From: Rotaria socialis
Lineage: Eukaryota > Rotifera > Eurotatoria > Philodinida > Philodinidae
Length of the DNA stretch: 64,000 nucleotides
Reading direction: 5' to 3'
Assembly (NCBI GenBank): GCA_905331475.1
Contig: CAJNYU010002210.1
Coordinates: 117,313-181,312, forward strand
Part shown: positions 1 to 10,264 of the stretch, piece after piece
Position numbering within the stretch: the first letter of the stretch is position 1
How the letters are laid out: every line of letters starts with the position of its first letter
The notes under the pieces: generated by a model
What the model saw: the letters and a program-made list of their open reading frames with translations, nothing else
Database searches by the model: none
Told to the model about the DNA's origin: nothing
Translations under genes and position numbers: made by a program

Positions 1-1201
1 TACTGAGTACTGATCCAGCTCATAATATATCTGATGCATTTAATCAGAAATTTACAAAAAAACCAACAAAAGTCGTTGGATATGAAAATTTATATGCTAT
101 GGTTTGACTTTTTTTTTATTATTAATTCAACAAATAATTTTAAATAAACTACAACTAGGAAATTGATCCATCTGGTGGAATCAGTGAATTACCTGACGAT
201 AATGAAGAAAGTGGTAAGGATTTTAGATTTAATAATAAATTCCTTTAAATAAATTTCAAATAAATTCAGAACTATGGACAGTTGGTCGTTCAATGTTTCA
301 AGAAATGCTTTCGTCATTTCCTGGTATCGATGAAGCCGTTAGTTTCTCCGAAGTTATGAAGTAAAACGATGAATTTTTTCCTTTGAAAAAGACTAATCAG
401 AGAAAAACATTTTATTTAGATTAGTGAAAAATATGAATTTTAGTGTTGTTGTATTTGATACGGCTCCAACAGGTCATACATTACGCTTACTTTCATTTCC
501 TTCGGCTATCGAAAAAGGTCTTGATAAAATCTTAAGACTTAAAAATCAAGTTGGGCCAATGCTTACACAGGTAAGAAAACAATATATTCATCTTATATAT
601 ATATATAATTTAAAATTAAATAAAAAGATTTCATCAATGTTTGGAATGGATACTATGATATCAGAATTAATGTCAAATAAATTAGAAGAAACTTTAGCTG
701 TTATTCGTCAAGTTATGGAGCAATTTCAAGATCCGGTTAGACCTTTGTTTCTTGAATAATAAATTTGAAAATAGAATTCTTTTTTTGTTTTTATTTTTGT
801 TTTTTAGAATTTAACAACATTCATTTGTGTTTGTATACCAGAATTTTTATCACTATACGAAACTGAAAGATTAGTTCAAGAATTAGCTAAATGTCATATT
901 GATACACATTCAGTTATTGTTAATCAAGTTTTATTTCCGACGCCTGGAGAAAATCCAAATTCATGTAAAAGATGTGCATCAAGAATGCGTCTTCAACAAA
1001 AATATATTGAACAGGTTTCTTTTATAAAACATCAACTCCTCAAGATAACACTTCGTTTGCTGTAATTTTTTCTCATTTTAGATTGACGATCTTTATGAAG
1101 ATTTCAATGTGATTAAATTACCTCTACTTGATGATGAAGTTCGAGGTTCACAAAATATAAATTCATTTTCTCAACATCTTCTTAAACAATATAAATCATA
1201 A
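1..1201 (+). CDS. ASNA1: ATPase ASNA1/GET3, tail-anchored protein targeting factor (5' partial)
   Basis: This is the cytosolic ATPase that carries tail-anchored membrane proteins to the ER (GET/TRC pathway). Seven exons are read: 1-101, 159-213, 270-360, 420-570, 628-735, 808-1014 and 1082-1201, and the frame stays open across every junction. Visible family motifs are [10 protein letters not shown] (nucleotide-sensing loop), [12 protein letters not shown] (switch II), the helical region [11 protein letters not shown], and CKRC, the CxxC that binds the zinc at the dimer interface. The C-terminus ([10 protein letters not shown]) matches the animal proteins. The N-terminal exon with the P-loop lies before the window. 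Introns are 55-75 bp. Nothing is broken in the visible part. The family call is very secure. Exon ends are by eye. Confidence 0.96.
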
Positions 1202-1404
1202 AACTTTTCTTATTCGCAAGTACTTACTTTTATCATTAATAGAAGATAAAATCTTAATAGAAACAAAAGAAAGAATGTTAAGATCTTTTATTTCTTTCAG
1301 TTTTTTTTGTTTGTGTTTAAATATCATGTTATACTCGATGACAAATAAAACTTAAAATCATTTATCTTCTCTCAGTTTTTTAATTATTTGCAATTTTGTG
1401 TCAA

Positions 1405-1699
1405 CCCAGGAGAATCATTCCTACAGTAGGATCCTATCGGATTCCTGGACACGAACCTACAGTCGGATCCTTGATATTGGATCCAATCGGATACGATGTT
1501 GGATTTTAACGGAATCCAACTCCAACGAATCTCCCTTGCGCTCTGATGGCTCAAAATGCATACTTGATCGTGAATAAGAAAATGATTTTTTCCTTCGGAA
1601 CCGACAATAGGTCTATGTCCAGGAATCCTATCAGATTCTGTCGGGCAGTCGGATCCCATAGGATTCGATAAGATCCGTGATCGGATTCATTCACCTGGG
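1405..1699. mobile_element. Foldback element with CCCAGG...CCTGGG ends, copy 1
   Basis: The first and last bases form an imperfect inverted repeat: CCCAGGAGAATCATTCC at the left and, reversed, CCCAGGTGAATGAATCC at the right. The element is flanked by AA on both sides. The interior is full of TCGGATCC and GGATCC motifs in both orientations, so the strand can fold back on itself. A 91-codon frame on the minus strand (1384-1659) is a by-product of this composition. Related elements lie at 24632, 59295, 62491 and 63128. No transposase is present, so it is non-autonomous. Its superfamily is unknown to me. Confidence 0.7.
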
Positions 1700-1956
1700 A
1701 AGAATAAATATTTATATGTCGATTAATACTTTAGTTTAGTTATTATTTTAATTGGTAATGATAGTGTAGTGTAAATAAATAATTACAAAAAATGATAGTC
1801 GATAGATTTCTTCTCACATGAAACAAAATCAATAAAAGTTTCCGAAGCGTTGTCAAATAATGAGGTAATTGTACTTCATTCATTTCCTTTCAATAATCAT
1901 TTAATCATAACAGGAAATGTGAAACAAAAACATAAATTGTTTTGCCTAATAAAAAT

Positions 1957-3567
1957 TTACAATTTATAAATAACAAGAGCATTATCAATAAGAAGAACAA
2001 GATTTGACATTCGAAATGATGCAATACTACGTAATTTTCCATTAAAATCAATAAATGCTTTTGAATAATTTGATATTTGATTTGTTTGAAATTTATTTTC
2101 GAGATCCATTGGCATTTGAATAAATGAATTTGATAAGTAATCTTTAAAAATAATCAATTGATTCAGTGAATCTATAATTGTTATTCGACTTTTATCTTCT
2201 AAAAGAATTTTTTTAAGAAAAAAAGGTTGATCATATAAATAAAAGAAATAAATAAACCAATTTGATCCTATTTTCATAATGATTGCAAGTTTTTTATCAT
2301 AATATCTCAAAGAAAGTATTTCTTCTAAATTGAAATTTTTATTAAAAACTCCATTTTGAATAATTAATGTATTTTCGATAAAATCAAGAATTTGAAATTT
2401 TCTTAAGAACCGAAATGTTGGTAAATTATATTCTTCGAAATAAAATGAACTTGAATTTAATTGACATGTTATAACATAAAATTTTTCTTCAGAACAACAA
2501 CAAGAAATAAACTCTTCTCGATGATCTTTTAATTTAATATTTTCAATAATTGAAAGTTTACTTGTTAATGAATTCATTAAATAGATTTGTTTTTTAGTTA
2601 AAATAATAAAACAATTCAAATAAGAACACCAACTTAAATCTTTCAGATCATCTTCATTTATTTTTCTATCATTATTTGACCGAATAAGTTTTAGATTTCG
2701 ATCAAATAAATGCAAATGATTATTTCCACTAATTAATATATATTCATTATTACAAATCATTAAATTTGATAACGATAAACAACAATTCTTTGGAAGAATT
2801 CGATATTTAATTGGTTTTTTCTTACAACAATTTGAATGAAAATTTTCAACTAAAGAAAACATGTCTGAATCATCTAATAATATTGATTGATCTGCAATAT
2901 CTATATTAGAAATATAAAATAAAATATTATAAGTTAGAATTTTATTTTTTAATTTTTTTAATTAACAAACCTATTAGAGATTCATGAACAGGTAAAATAG
3001 ATAAAAGTTCAGAATCTTTTTGGTTATCTAATAACCAGATGACTTTTTCTCGTAATTTATTCGTTTTATCAAGGAAATTTTTTTGATTAATACCCCGTAA
3101 ATCGATTGTCAATAAATCACTTGTAATTTTATCTATTTAGTTTTTAAATAAGATTCATAATTAATAGAAAAAGAAAGTGCATTACTTAGCCAGCCAGATG
3201 GTTTCCAATTCGGTAACAGGCGACAAGCAATAATAGGTATTCTCTTTCTTCTAGCTGATTCAACTTGTTTTTGGAAGAACTTTGATGTTTGATACATTGG
3301 TGTTAAGAAACATACAAGAATACTTATATTATTTATAATATTGTCTTCACTAAATCAAATATTTTCCTGTTTTATAGGATAAATTTTGTTTATCAATTGA
3401 TTTAAATACCTTTCATGGATATCTTTATTGGTGCCATCTTGAACATTAATCCATACAGGAAGATTTTCATTTTTTAAATAGCCATAAATTTTTAATACAA
3501 GTTCTTGATTATTTTTACTATAGGAAAATACAACATATTTTGTTGCTAAATTTGTGGACGATGTCAT
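1957..3567 (-). CDS. TIR-domain protein with a C-terminal propeller-like region
   Basis: Four exons (3567-3410, 3349-3186, 3132-2971, 2900-1957) join in frame to about 475 residues. Residues 10-105 form a TIR-like domain: YVVFSYSKNNQ (first strand and box 1), VWINVQDG (second strand), ISILVCFLTPMY, and VESARRKRIPIIA. Glu83 in QVESA sits where NAD-cleaving TIR domains carry their catalytic glutamate. That alignment is mine. An apparent TGA at 3355-3357 lies inside the first intron and does not break the gene. From about residue 160, short repeated strands such as NEYILISGNNHLHLFDRNLKLI suggest a beta-propeller-like fold, without clear WD signatures. No signal peptide or membrane segment is seen. 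The TIR call is good; the propeller call is weak. Whether it acts in signalling or as an NADase is not shown. Confidence 0.8.
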
Positions 3568-5540
3568 TAGTTTAAATAATAATCAACTATTGTACAGATC
3601 TTTAAAAGAAAAAAGAATATCTTTGGAATTTTTTTCAACGTCAATAATACTCAACATAGTTTGAAGAGGAGAGAACTTTTAAAACACATACAGTTGGGTT
3701 TTATTTAATGCAACCAAACGTATTAATTCACTTATTTTTATTGAAAAAAAACATAATTTTGCTTTCTTACTGGTTATTTGTCTTTTGAATGTAAATAAAT
3801 CTTCGTCAATTGCGCTTACAAAGAGATTGAGTATGGTTGAAGAAATATCTTTTTATATTCAAACAGAACTGGTTACGACTTTGCGTCATAATGTTAAGAC
3901 GCCAGCTCTGCTATTAAAAATAAAAAACTGCAATACAAAAGCAAACATATTATCTAATGTATTATTAATGTACACTTTGTTTTGAATAAATGTTGCGAAC
4001 TAATCGTACTCTTTTTTTTGTAACTATATTAAATTTTACTTTGGAAGAAAAAAATTGTTTCATTATCCCTTACTGTATCGGTGAACTGTAGTTCAAAGTC
4101 TTGCCCAGCATAACCCTAGACTAATCGTTTGAAGCAAAACTATCAGCATGGTCTGATATTTGACAGGACATCAGACTTAGTGGAATTTCGGATCATTAAT
4201 CCGGACGTGATCTGTACATATAATACTCAAATTTATTTATCTGGTTATCATTTTGTATCAAATCTTTCTACTGATAAACTTCTAAACTAAGATTCATAAA
4301 TTAATTTTCATAAAAGGTAAAAGACCAGTTAGAGTAAATGAATAGCCATGGGTGATTTTTTTAATTAAAATAAAAATCCATACCGTTTTTTAGTTCAAAT
4401 ACAAATTACTCTGCTTTTTATTGTCAATAATTTAAATAAGTCACTGTCCACTGGAAACAGTTGTATTTTTTTTAATGGCTAGCTTTACTTGTTCTATTTA
4501 AAAATCAAATGTAACAATTTCATTACTTTCTTAATCATTAGAACTACTGTTGTTTTCAATCGAGCGAATATATTTTCTAGTCCCATATGTTTCATTACGA
4601 TGAAATTGCGATCGCACTGTGACTCGTAATTGCGGAAAATTGCGACGTAGTTACGTGTATCTAAGATGAAAAAAATCGCAGTTACACGTAATTGTTGCAA
4701 GAGATGGCGTAGATTAGGTTTTCACTTTATTTGTATTTTTATTATTAGCTTAAAAAAAGATTTTTTCAGTACACAAAGTAAAAAATTTGAAAACTATAAA
4801 ATTAAAATTTTTATAACAATTAAAAACAAAAATTTAAAGAACTGAGGAAAATTAAAAATAAATATTTAGAAAAATTAAAAGATTAGAAAATTTTTTTAAT
4901 AGGTTTTCGAAATATGCATTCTAATGTTTATAGTAGAATGATTTATGAACTGAAACGTGATGAACCGAGTTCGTCGGAAATTTGAATTTGCGGCAAATTA
5001 GGTAACAAACCAATCAGGTGCAGCGAAATATTCACAAAAAGCATTTTATATGGGTATAACGGTATAGAGGTCTTCACTACGATCAATCCGCCATAGTTAC
5101 GTGTAACTGCTGCGCAGTTGTTAAGAAAGAGGCGACATGAGTGTGTAAGTATAGCAGTGTCCAAGAACTGAGAAATGTGGATTCCTAAACGGAAGAGGAA
5201 TTATTAGCAACGTCATGATTATTCCTCAGGGAAACAAGAACTGGTCATCAGTCCAGTCATAATTCTCCAATTCATAAAAGTTAAAATAATGCTGCACCGA
5301 CATAAATGACACGCTTCGATGATTCACCTTCCTTTTCTTTCTACTCTCTTCCCATTGTTCTAAGATATATATATCTCATGTCACTCTCCTATATACGTAT
5401 ACGTGTGTTATATATGAAATTGTTACACTCTGGATATGTGAAGAAGAGAATAAAAGTCATCGCCGAGAGTGGCGGTAAGCTTTCCACTCTTTCTAGTTTG
5501 TCATTACGTATCAACCTAAACAGGGTCGTATTGATCGTTA
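3568..5540. other. Gene-free stretch with possible old transposon debris
   Basis: No coding exon could be supported. Sequences around 4590-4700 and 5090-5150 share short motifs in inverted order (GCAGTTACACGTAA against TTACGTGTAACTGC), as in the ends of a decayed DNA transposon. The similarity is patchy and no target duplication was found. Short open frames here lack splice context and recognisable motifs. Confidence 0.35.
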
Positions 5541-7336
5541 CCCAAGATACTCGATTCTACTTCCGGATCCTGCCGTAACCCATTGGAACCAGCAACGTAT
5601 CACTCCAGAAGCCGGCATGTTTCCCACTCAAATCTGGCAGCATCCGACAAGGATTTTGCCGGAATTCAAAGGAAAATGGTCCGGTCCGTTCCTGCTGGAT
5701 AATAAAACCGAACATTATCGCAACCGATCGACCCGGACTACCGAATGATCCCGGGTTCACAAGGGCTTCAGCACATATTTGACCGGATTCCGATGACAAG
5801 GACCTCATAAAAAATCTCTCATACAAGCGTTCTTTAATCACAAGATGAATCAGCTGTAGTCTCCAGAAGCACGCACACCAACCAAAACGACTACGCCTCA
5901 TGAATAATGGCACATAATCCAAAGCCTCACCGCCTAAATGGGTCCAGAACAAGCATTTTCCCCAACAGCAACCACCCTGAAAAAAATTGTAACCCGAAAC
6001 CAACAACATCTGACTCACCAATACACACACTTAGAATGATCCAGAACCAACTTACTATACATCGTATTCATTAAACACATTATAAACTCGTTTACTACGT
6101 CATTTTGTTGCATTTCAGTTCTTGAAAACATCGCTCCCAACATCATTTTGCACCCATCGAAATCATTAATAATTCATAGAAAATCCATCGGAGTATCATT
6201 TCGGATCATCACCGCTTTGTTTTTCATCAATCATTACCATTGTAAACATCATTGAAGAGTTATCTTGTTGCATAAACGCGAACACAAAATCACTCCAAAC
6301 ATAATTTTTGAGGGATCGAAAATTCACTAAGACATAGAGAATCGTTCAGATAAGCATTTTAGCTCATTCCAACGTACCTTTTCCTCGTGAAATAGGATTC
6401 TAAGCATATCTTTCATTACGGATCCAACCACACTTTCCTTCGATGAAAATCACTCAGCAGCTCAACCTTGACGTATCGAAAATTCACTAAGACATAGAGA
6501 ATCGCTCAGAAAATCATTCTCGATGGTTTCAACGTAGCTTTTCTTCGTGAAACAGGATTCTGAGTGACATTCGAAAACGATTTAATGGCATATGGAATTT
6601 TTAATATTATGTGTACGCAACATTCGAGCGTCCACAAAAAACGTTTGTTGGTGATTTGAAATGATGCTTTTGGTGTTGTCAGACCGAGGAAACACGTGTA
6701 ACGCGTTTTAAATTTTATCGAGTTGCATAAGCTAGTATGAGTATATAGCAAGTTTATCTTGCCCTGGGTAATCATTAATGGCAGTGGATTTCGGATTAGA
6801 CCAGGAGTCTATTATAGAATTAAGTTATATTAGCTGGAGTTATGATAAGCGAGTTGAGTGAGATTCATTCGGGTCGATAACTTCGCGCAGCATCAGTAAA
6901 TACTTAATCATGTTGCTCAAGTGGATTGATTTTTCATAAATAAGCTATTGGATGAGCCATAATTTTTAATTCATGCTTTTCATCGGTTGTGTGAGCTGAT
7001 AACTAAGGGTCGGAATGGATCACAAGATAATCCTTTAGCATCTGGTAATTAGTTGCAGATGTTGACGATCAGATCTGTGTTGTAGTAAGTGGCTTAATCC
7101 AGTGAGTGGGATCGCTCGGTTCTGATATGATCCGATTGGTTCCGTTGAGACTGATTAAGCCAGATCTACCATGAAATCGAGCGGTCATGCGGCACGGTGG
7201 ATTCCGGTAAAGTTTCGTTACCGGATATTGTCGGATCACGTCGTATACGGCCCAATCGTATCATCTGACCTGATATTTTCCGGCATTGTAGATCTGGCCG
7301 GTTCTCGGAGAATCCGGTAACCAGATTTGATAAGAN
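5541..7336. mobile_element. Large composite repeat region, right end cut by an assembly N
   Basis: Starts after TA with CCCAAGATACTCG and then CCGGATCC motifs, like the ends of the smaller CCC-ended elements in this window. The last 250 bp are again rich in CCGGAT/ATCCGG motifs and stop at a single N (7336), so the right end is missing. Inside are a 66-bp segment (5908-5973) repeated in reverse at 9281-9346 and a pair of direct repeats near 6316 and 6476. A 157-codon minus-strand frame (5557-6030) has no recognisable domain and uses this GC-richer repeat sequence. The boundaries and class are uncertain. Confidence 0.45.
6316..6564. repeat. Diverged direct repeat pair, about 90 bp each
   Basis: Copies begin near 6316 and 6476, both containing TCGAAAATTCACTAAGACAT followed by AGAGAATCG, then a diverged stretch ending in TTTTC(C/T)TCGTGAAA and AGGATTCT. 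The spacing is 160 bp. It lies inside the larger repeat region. Confidence 0.7.
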
Positions 7337-7914
7337 TTTCCAAATTTACACCTAACTCCCCTGCCCCCCCCCACAATACAAGACCCCGGGGCTTCTCTTA
7401 TGTGCTAGCGTAAAAATTTTCCAGGGGTGTCTTGTATTAAGAACCGCATTTTTTCCTAGTATTTAATTTAAAAGGTTTTCCAGAAAACCAAGGTGATTTT
7501 CAGGATTTCCATCAGGATTTTCAGAGTTTCAACGGTATCATTAGAATTGTGAACACATTCTCTTAATATTTCCAGCTTAAAATGCTAAGAATCAGGCATA
7601 TTTGATGGGAAAACGCCAATTAAAGTTCGTAATTAGCAAAAAATTAACTAATTAAAAGAGGGTCTTCTATTATGTCGGACAAACTTTTTCTTCAGGAGGT
7701 CTTCTAATATGGGAGGAGGGGGTCATGCTATAAAGATATTTTTTATTTTTTATCAATAATTTTGAATGGCTGTGGACCTATACCTATCCACCTTGTTATA
7801 GATGGACAAGTGAGAGATAAATTGTTCGTAATTTCAGAATCTACAGAATTGCACCTACTGAGAAAACAGCTCAATGGTACACGATCTTAGCAGATATTTA
7901 GTCTGGAACTAAAT
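7337..7914. other. Gene-free stretch with GC-tract repeat debris
   Basis: Contains a run of cytosines near 7360, the string ACAAGACCCCGGGG, and loosely related later strings (GGGTGTCTTGTATT, AGGAGGTCTTCTAATATGGGAGG). These look like fragments of a repeat with G-rich ends. No coding sequence was recognised. Confidence 0.35.
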
Positions 7915-8247
7915 ATGGCTATTTTTGATAGCAGATATGTTAGTACGGATAAAATTATCTTTTATTCGGAGTTGTTATGCCATCTGTTGCATCGTAAAAA
8001 AACAGAAGACAAATTGATTTACGCGACCAGCATTGAGAAAGAAAGTAAGATTAAAATAGAGAAAGATAGGAATAAAAGAAGCGATAATCACGGTAAAGAT
8101 GAAATATTTTTATCTCGTTGCAGTAAAATTTTTGAAAAAAAGAGAACAATCATGTTCTACTCAAGAAAAGTCAAAATAGACATGTATAACTTACAAACGT
8201 TCCAAGAACACGCTGATATTGTAACGCTGAGTAAGATAGGTTTTTAG
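7915..8247 (+). CDS. Unrecognised 110-codon reading frame
   Basis: A lysine-rich reading frame starting with ATG, with no motif I can name. After a gap with no convincing splice sites, a second open segment at about 8346-8496 encodes a heptad-like stretch (NALKRIGALEHKVTRLEQIKR) that could form a coiled coil and ends in a stop. The two could be exons of one small gene or relics of a transposon-carried gene. The surroundings are repeats. It may not be a gene at all. Confidence 0.25.
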   Translation: MAIFDSRYVSTDKIIFYSELLCHLLHRKKTEDKLIYATSIEKESKIKIEKDRNKRSDNHGKDEIFLSRCSKIFEKKRTIMFYSRKVKIDMYNLQTFQEHADIVTLSKIGF

Positions 8248-8526
8248 TGAAGCTGCTATTATTCGCACGTTTAATAACTTGCATGTTCACTATAAGATGA
8301 GTGTTCTCTATTTTATGAAGATAGCCTGTTATTTTTTTCTGCCTGGAATAATGATCTTGGCGTACAAATTAGAAATGCTTTAAAAAGAATTGGAGCACTG
8401 GAACATAAAGTAACGAGACTTGAACAAATCAAAAGACAAGTAAATACGATGCATTTAAAATACACAAAACAGCGAGAAGACATTCCTATCTCCTAGATGA
8501 ATGTTAAGCTTTTATACTCAAGGAGT

Positions 8527-8664
8527 AGCTGTCTAATTCGAGTTCGAATATAAATGGAGAAAAGCAAAAGTTAAATTAAGACTAAATCTATTTCTATCAC
8601 TTATTTTCGAATTTATACCATGCAGTTGGATGTTCATTTATATTCGAATTCGAACTAGGCATCT
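8527..8664. mobile_element. Short MITE with GAATATAAATG-containing inverted ends
   Basis: The left end reads AGCTGTCTAATTCGAG followed by TTCGAATATAAATG. The right end, reversed, reads AGATGCCTAGTTCGAA followed by TTCGAATATAAATG. The element is about 138 bp with no coding capacity. Single-ended relatives occur at 32867 and 56617. No clear target duplication was found. Confidence 0.6.
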
Positions 8665-8898
8665 CATGATTTTGTTGGAATCTGAAGAAGAAGAAGAGGA
8701 AGAAGACGAGGATTCATTACAATAGATAAAAGAATTTTTATGTACATAATCAACTACAGCAAAAACCTTTTTTTCCTTAGTAAGTAATTTTCATTCAATT
8801 TATTGTTTCAGTTTCCTTTGTTTTATCTTCAGATTAGAGTACAAAATTTTCCAAAAATAAAAATAAAGATATGCTATTGAAAAAAACTAAAAAAAATT

Positions 8899-9035
8899 TG
8901 CCGGTCAAGTATTTTGGCGATCAGGAACGACCGTACACGACCAAAAACGCTAAATTATACTATCGTCTTTTACCGTTTCCGACGGTAGTGTTTTGCCGTG
9001 TCGTAAACGGCTAATTACGGTCATAATACGGTCCA
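8899..9035. repeat. Repeat fragment resembling the element at 62491
   Basis: CGGTC, ACGGT and CGTAAAC motifs recur in both orientations (for example TTACCGTTTCCGACGGTAGTG), as in the interior of the CCCAGG-ended element at 62491-62780. The ends are not identifiable. This is a composition-based call. Confidence 0.35.
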
Positions 9036-9249
9036 TATCAAACAGCAAAAATATTAGCTGAAACGACCTTTGGGAACCTTTTTATTGAAAAACAAACAAG
9101 AGTTATTGAAATAGCGATTAATAAATGTGCTTGTGTACTTGGTGTCGCTATATATATCTTGCCATTTTCTACAACATTCTTATTGATATCAATTGTGCAT
9201 GAATATGATGTATTTCTTCCAATAGAGTCAAATCTCTCGCCGCCTTAAT

Positions 9250-9362
9250 CAGTGCCGGAACCAGGATTTTGATCTAGGGGGGTTGCTGTTGGGGAAAATG
9301 CTTGTTCTGGACCCATTTAGGCGGTGAGGCTTTGGATTATGTGCCANCTGACTCCATCACTG
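9250..9362. mobile_element. Short hAT-type element or collapsed copy, containing one N
   Basis: The left end CAGTGCCGGAACCAGG and the right end CACTG fit the hAT end pattern (YARNG). Flanking octamers GCCTTAAT (9242-9249) and CCCTTAAC (9363-9370) match at 6 of 8 positions. The 66 bp at 9281-9346 are a reverse copy of 5908-5973. The N at 9347 suggests that an internal part was lost or collapsed in assembly. Confidence 0.5.
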
Positions 9363-9797
9363 CCCTTAACTATTTTCGATAAAATCATAATTAATGTTGA
9401 TCAATGATAAGCGAATGAATTAACGGTCAATGAGAATAAGCACAATACCATTATTGTCTCGAGTTAACTCAGACGATTATCAACTTTTAGCTCAGAAGAA
9501 ATTGATAATAGAAATAATTTGCAGCGTTCCAGTGTTTAAAAAGAAGTACAGAACAAAATTCATATTTGGTCAAAACAAGTAATTATTCTTTTTCGACATT
9601 TTATTTCTTTCTGTCTGTGTACTTATTGTATTTTTCTTTTGTTAAGTAGAAGAAGTATATTTGAAATAAATTTAATGATCATGATGATCGCCACTTAAGA
9701 AAGATTAAAAAAATCTATACATATTATCATGATAGAATGAAATACAATCGAACTGAGTATGATTAAACAATTTTTATCGTTCTAGTCAAAATATAAT

Positions 9798-10247
9798 TAA
9801 TGCGGTGCGAAGCACAGCATTTATGTAGTCCGTCGCGAGTTTTTAATGCGATGCGAAGCAGGAAGCATTTCTGTTATGCGTCGCGAGTTTTTTAATGCGA
9901 TGCGAAGCAGGAAGCATTTCTGTTATGCGTCGCGAGTTTTTTTAATGCGATGCGAAGCAGAAGCATTTATGTTATCCGTAGCGAGTTTTTTTTTTTATTA
10001 AAAGATTCGAAAACAGGTGTAAGCAGTTCGATCTCGATACTACTATCTTGCGTTTAAATGAGGTTTCTACGATTTTTGGTTCTCGAGATCGTAGAGTCAC
10101 AAAACGACAGAAAAGATGCGTACGGTCAAGTAAAAAAGAAAAAAGAAAAACTCGCGACGCATAACAGAAATGCTTCCTGCTTCGCATCGCATTAAAAAAA
10201 AAAAACTCGCGACGGACTACATGAATGCAGTGCTTCGCACCGCATTA
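9798..10247. repeat. Foldback array of about 50-bp units with inverted outer units
   Basis: Four units in direct order (starting near 9798, 9844, 9894 and 9946) carry TGCGATGCGAAGCAGGAAGC and end GTCGCGAG. After a 150-bp unique core, two units follow in reverse order (10148-10247). The outermost units on both sides share a variant (GCGGTGCGAAGCAC, AGTCCGTCGCGAG), so the whole is a symmetric foldback. Each unit also contains its own small inverted repeat (GCGAAGCAG...). It ends 18 bp from the predicted stop codon of GRAMD1. Probably a MITE or satellite-like element; class unknown. Confidence 0.75.
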
Positions 10248-10264
10248 AAAACTAAACATATAAA

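Noticed and set aside
3355..3357. In-frame TGA apparently breaking the TIR domain
   Set aside because: It lies inside a 60-bp intron (3409-3350) with good GT-AG ends. Splicing gives DIHESEDNIINNISILVCF in frame.
9798..10000. CRISPR-like repeat array
   Set aside because: Units are contiguous with no unique spacers, the array folds back with inverted units, and the setting is eukaryotic.
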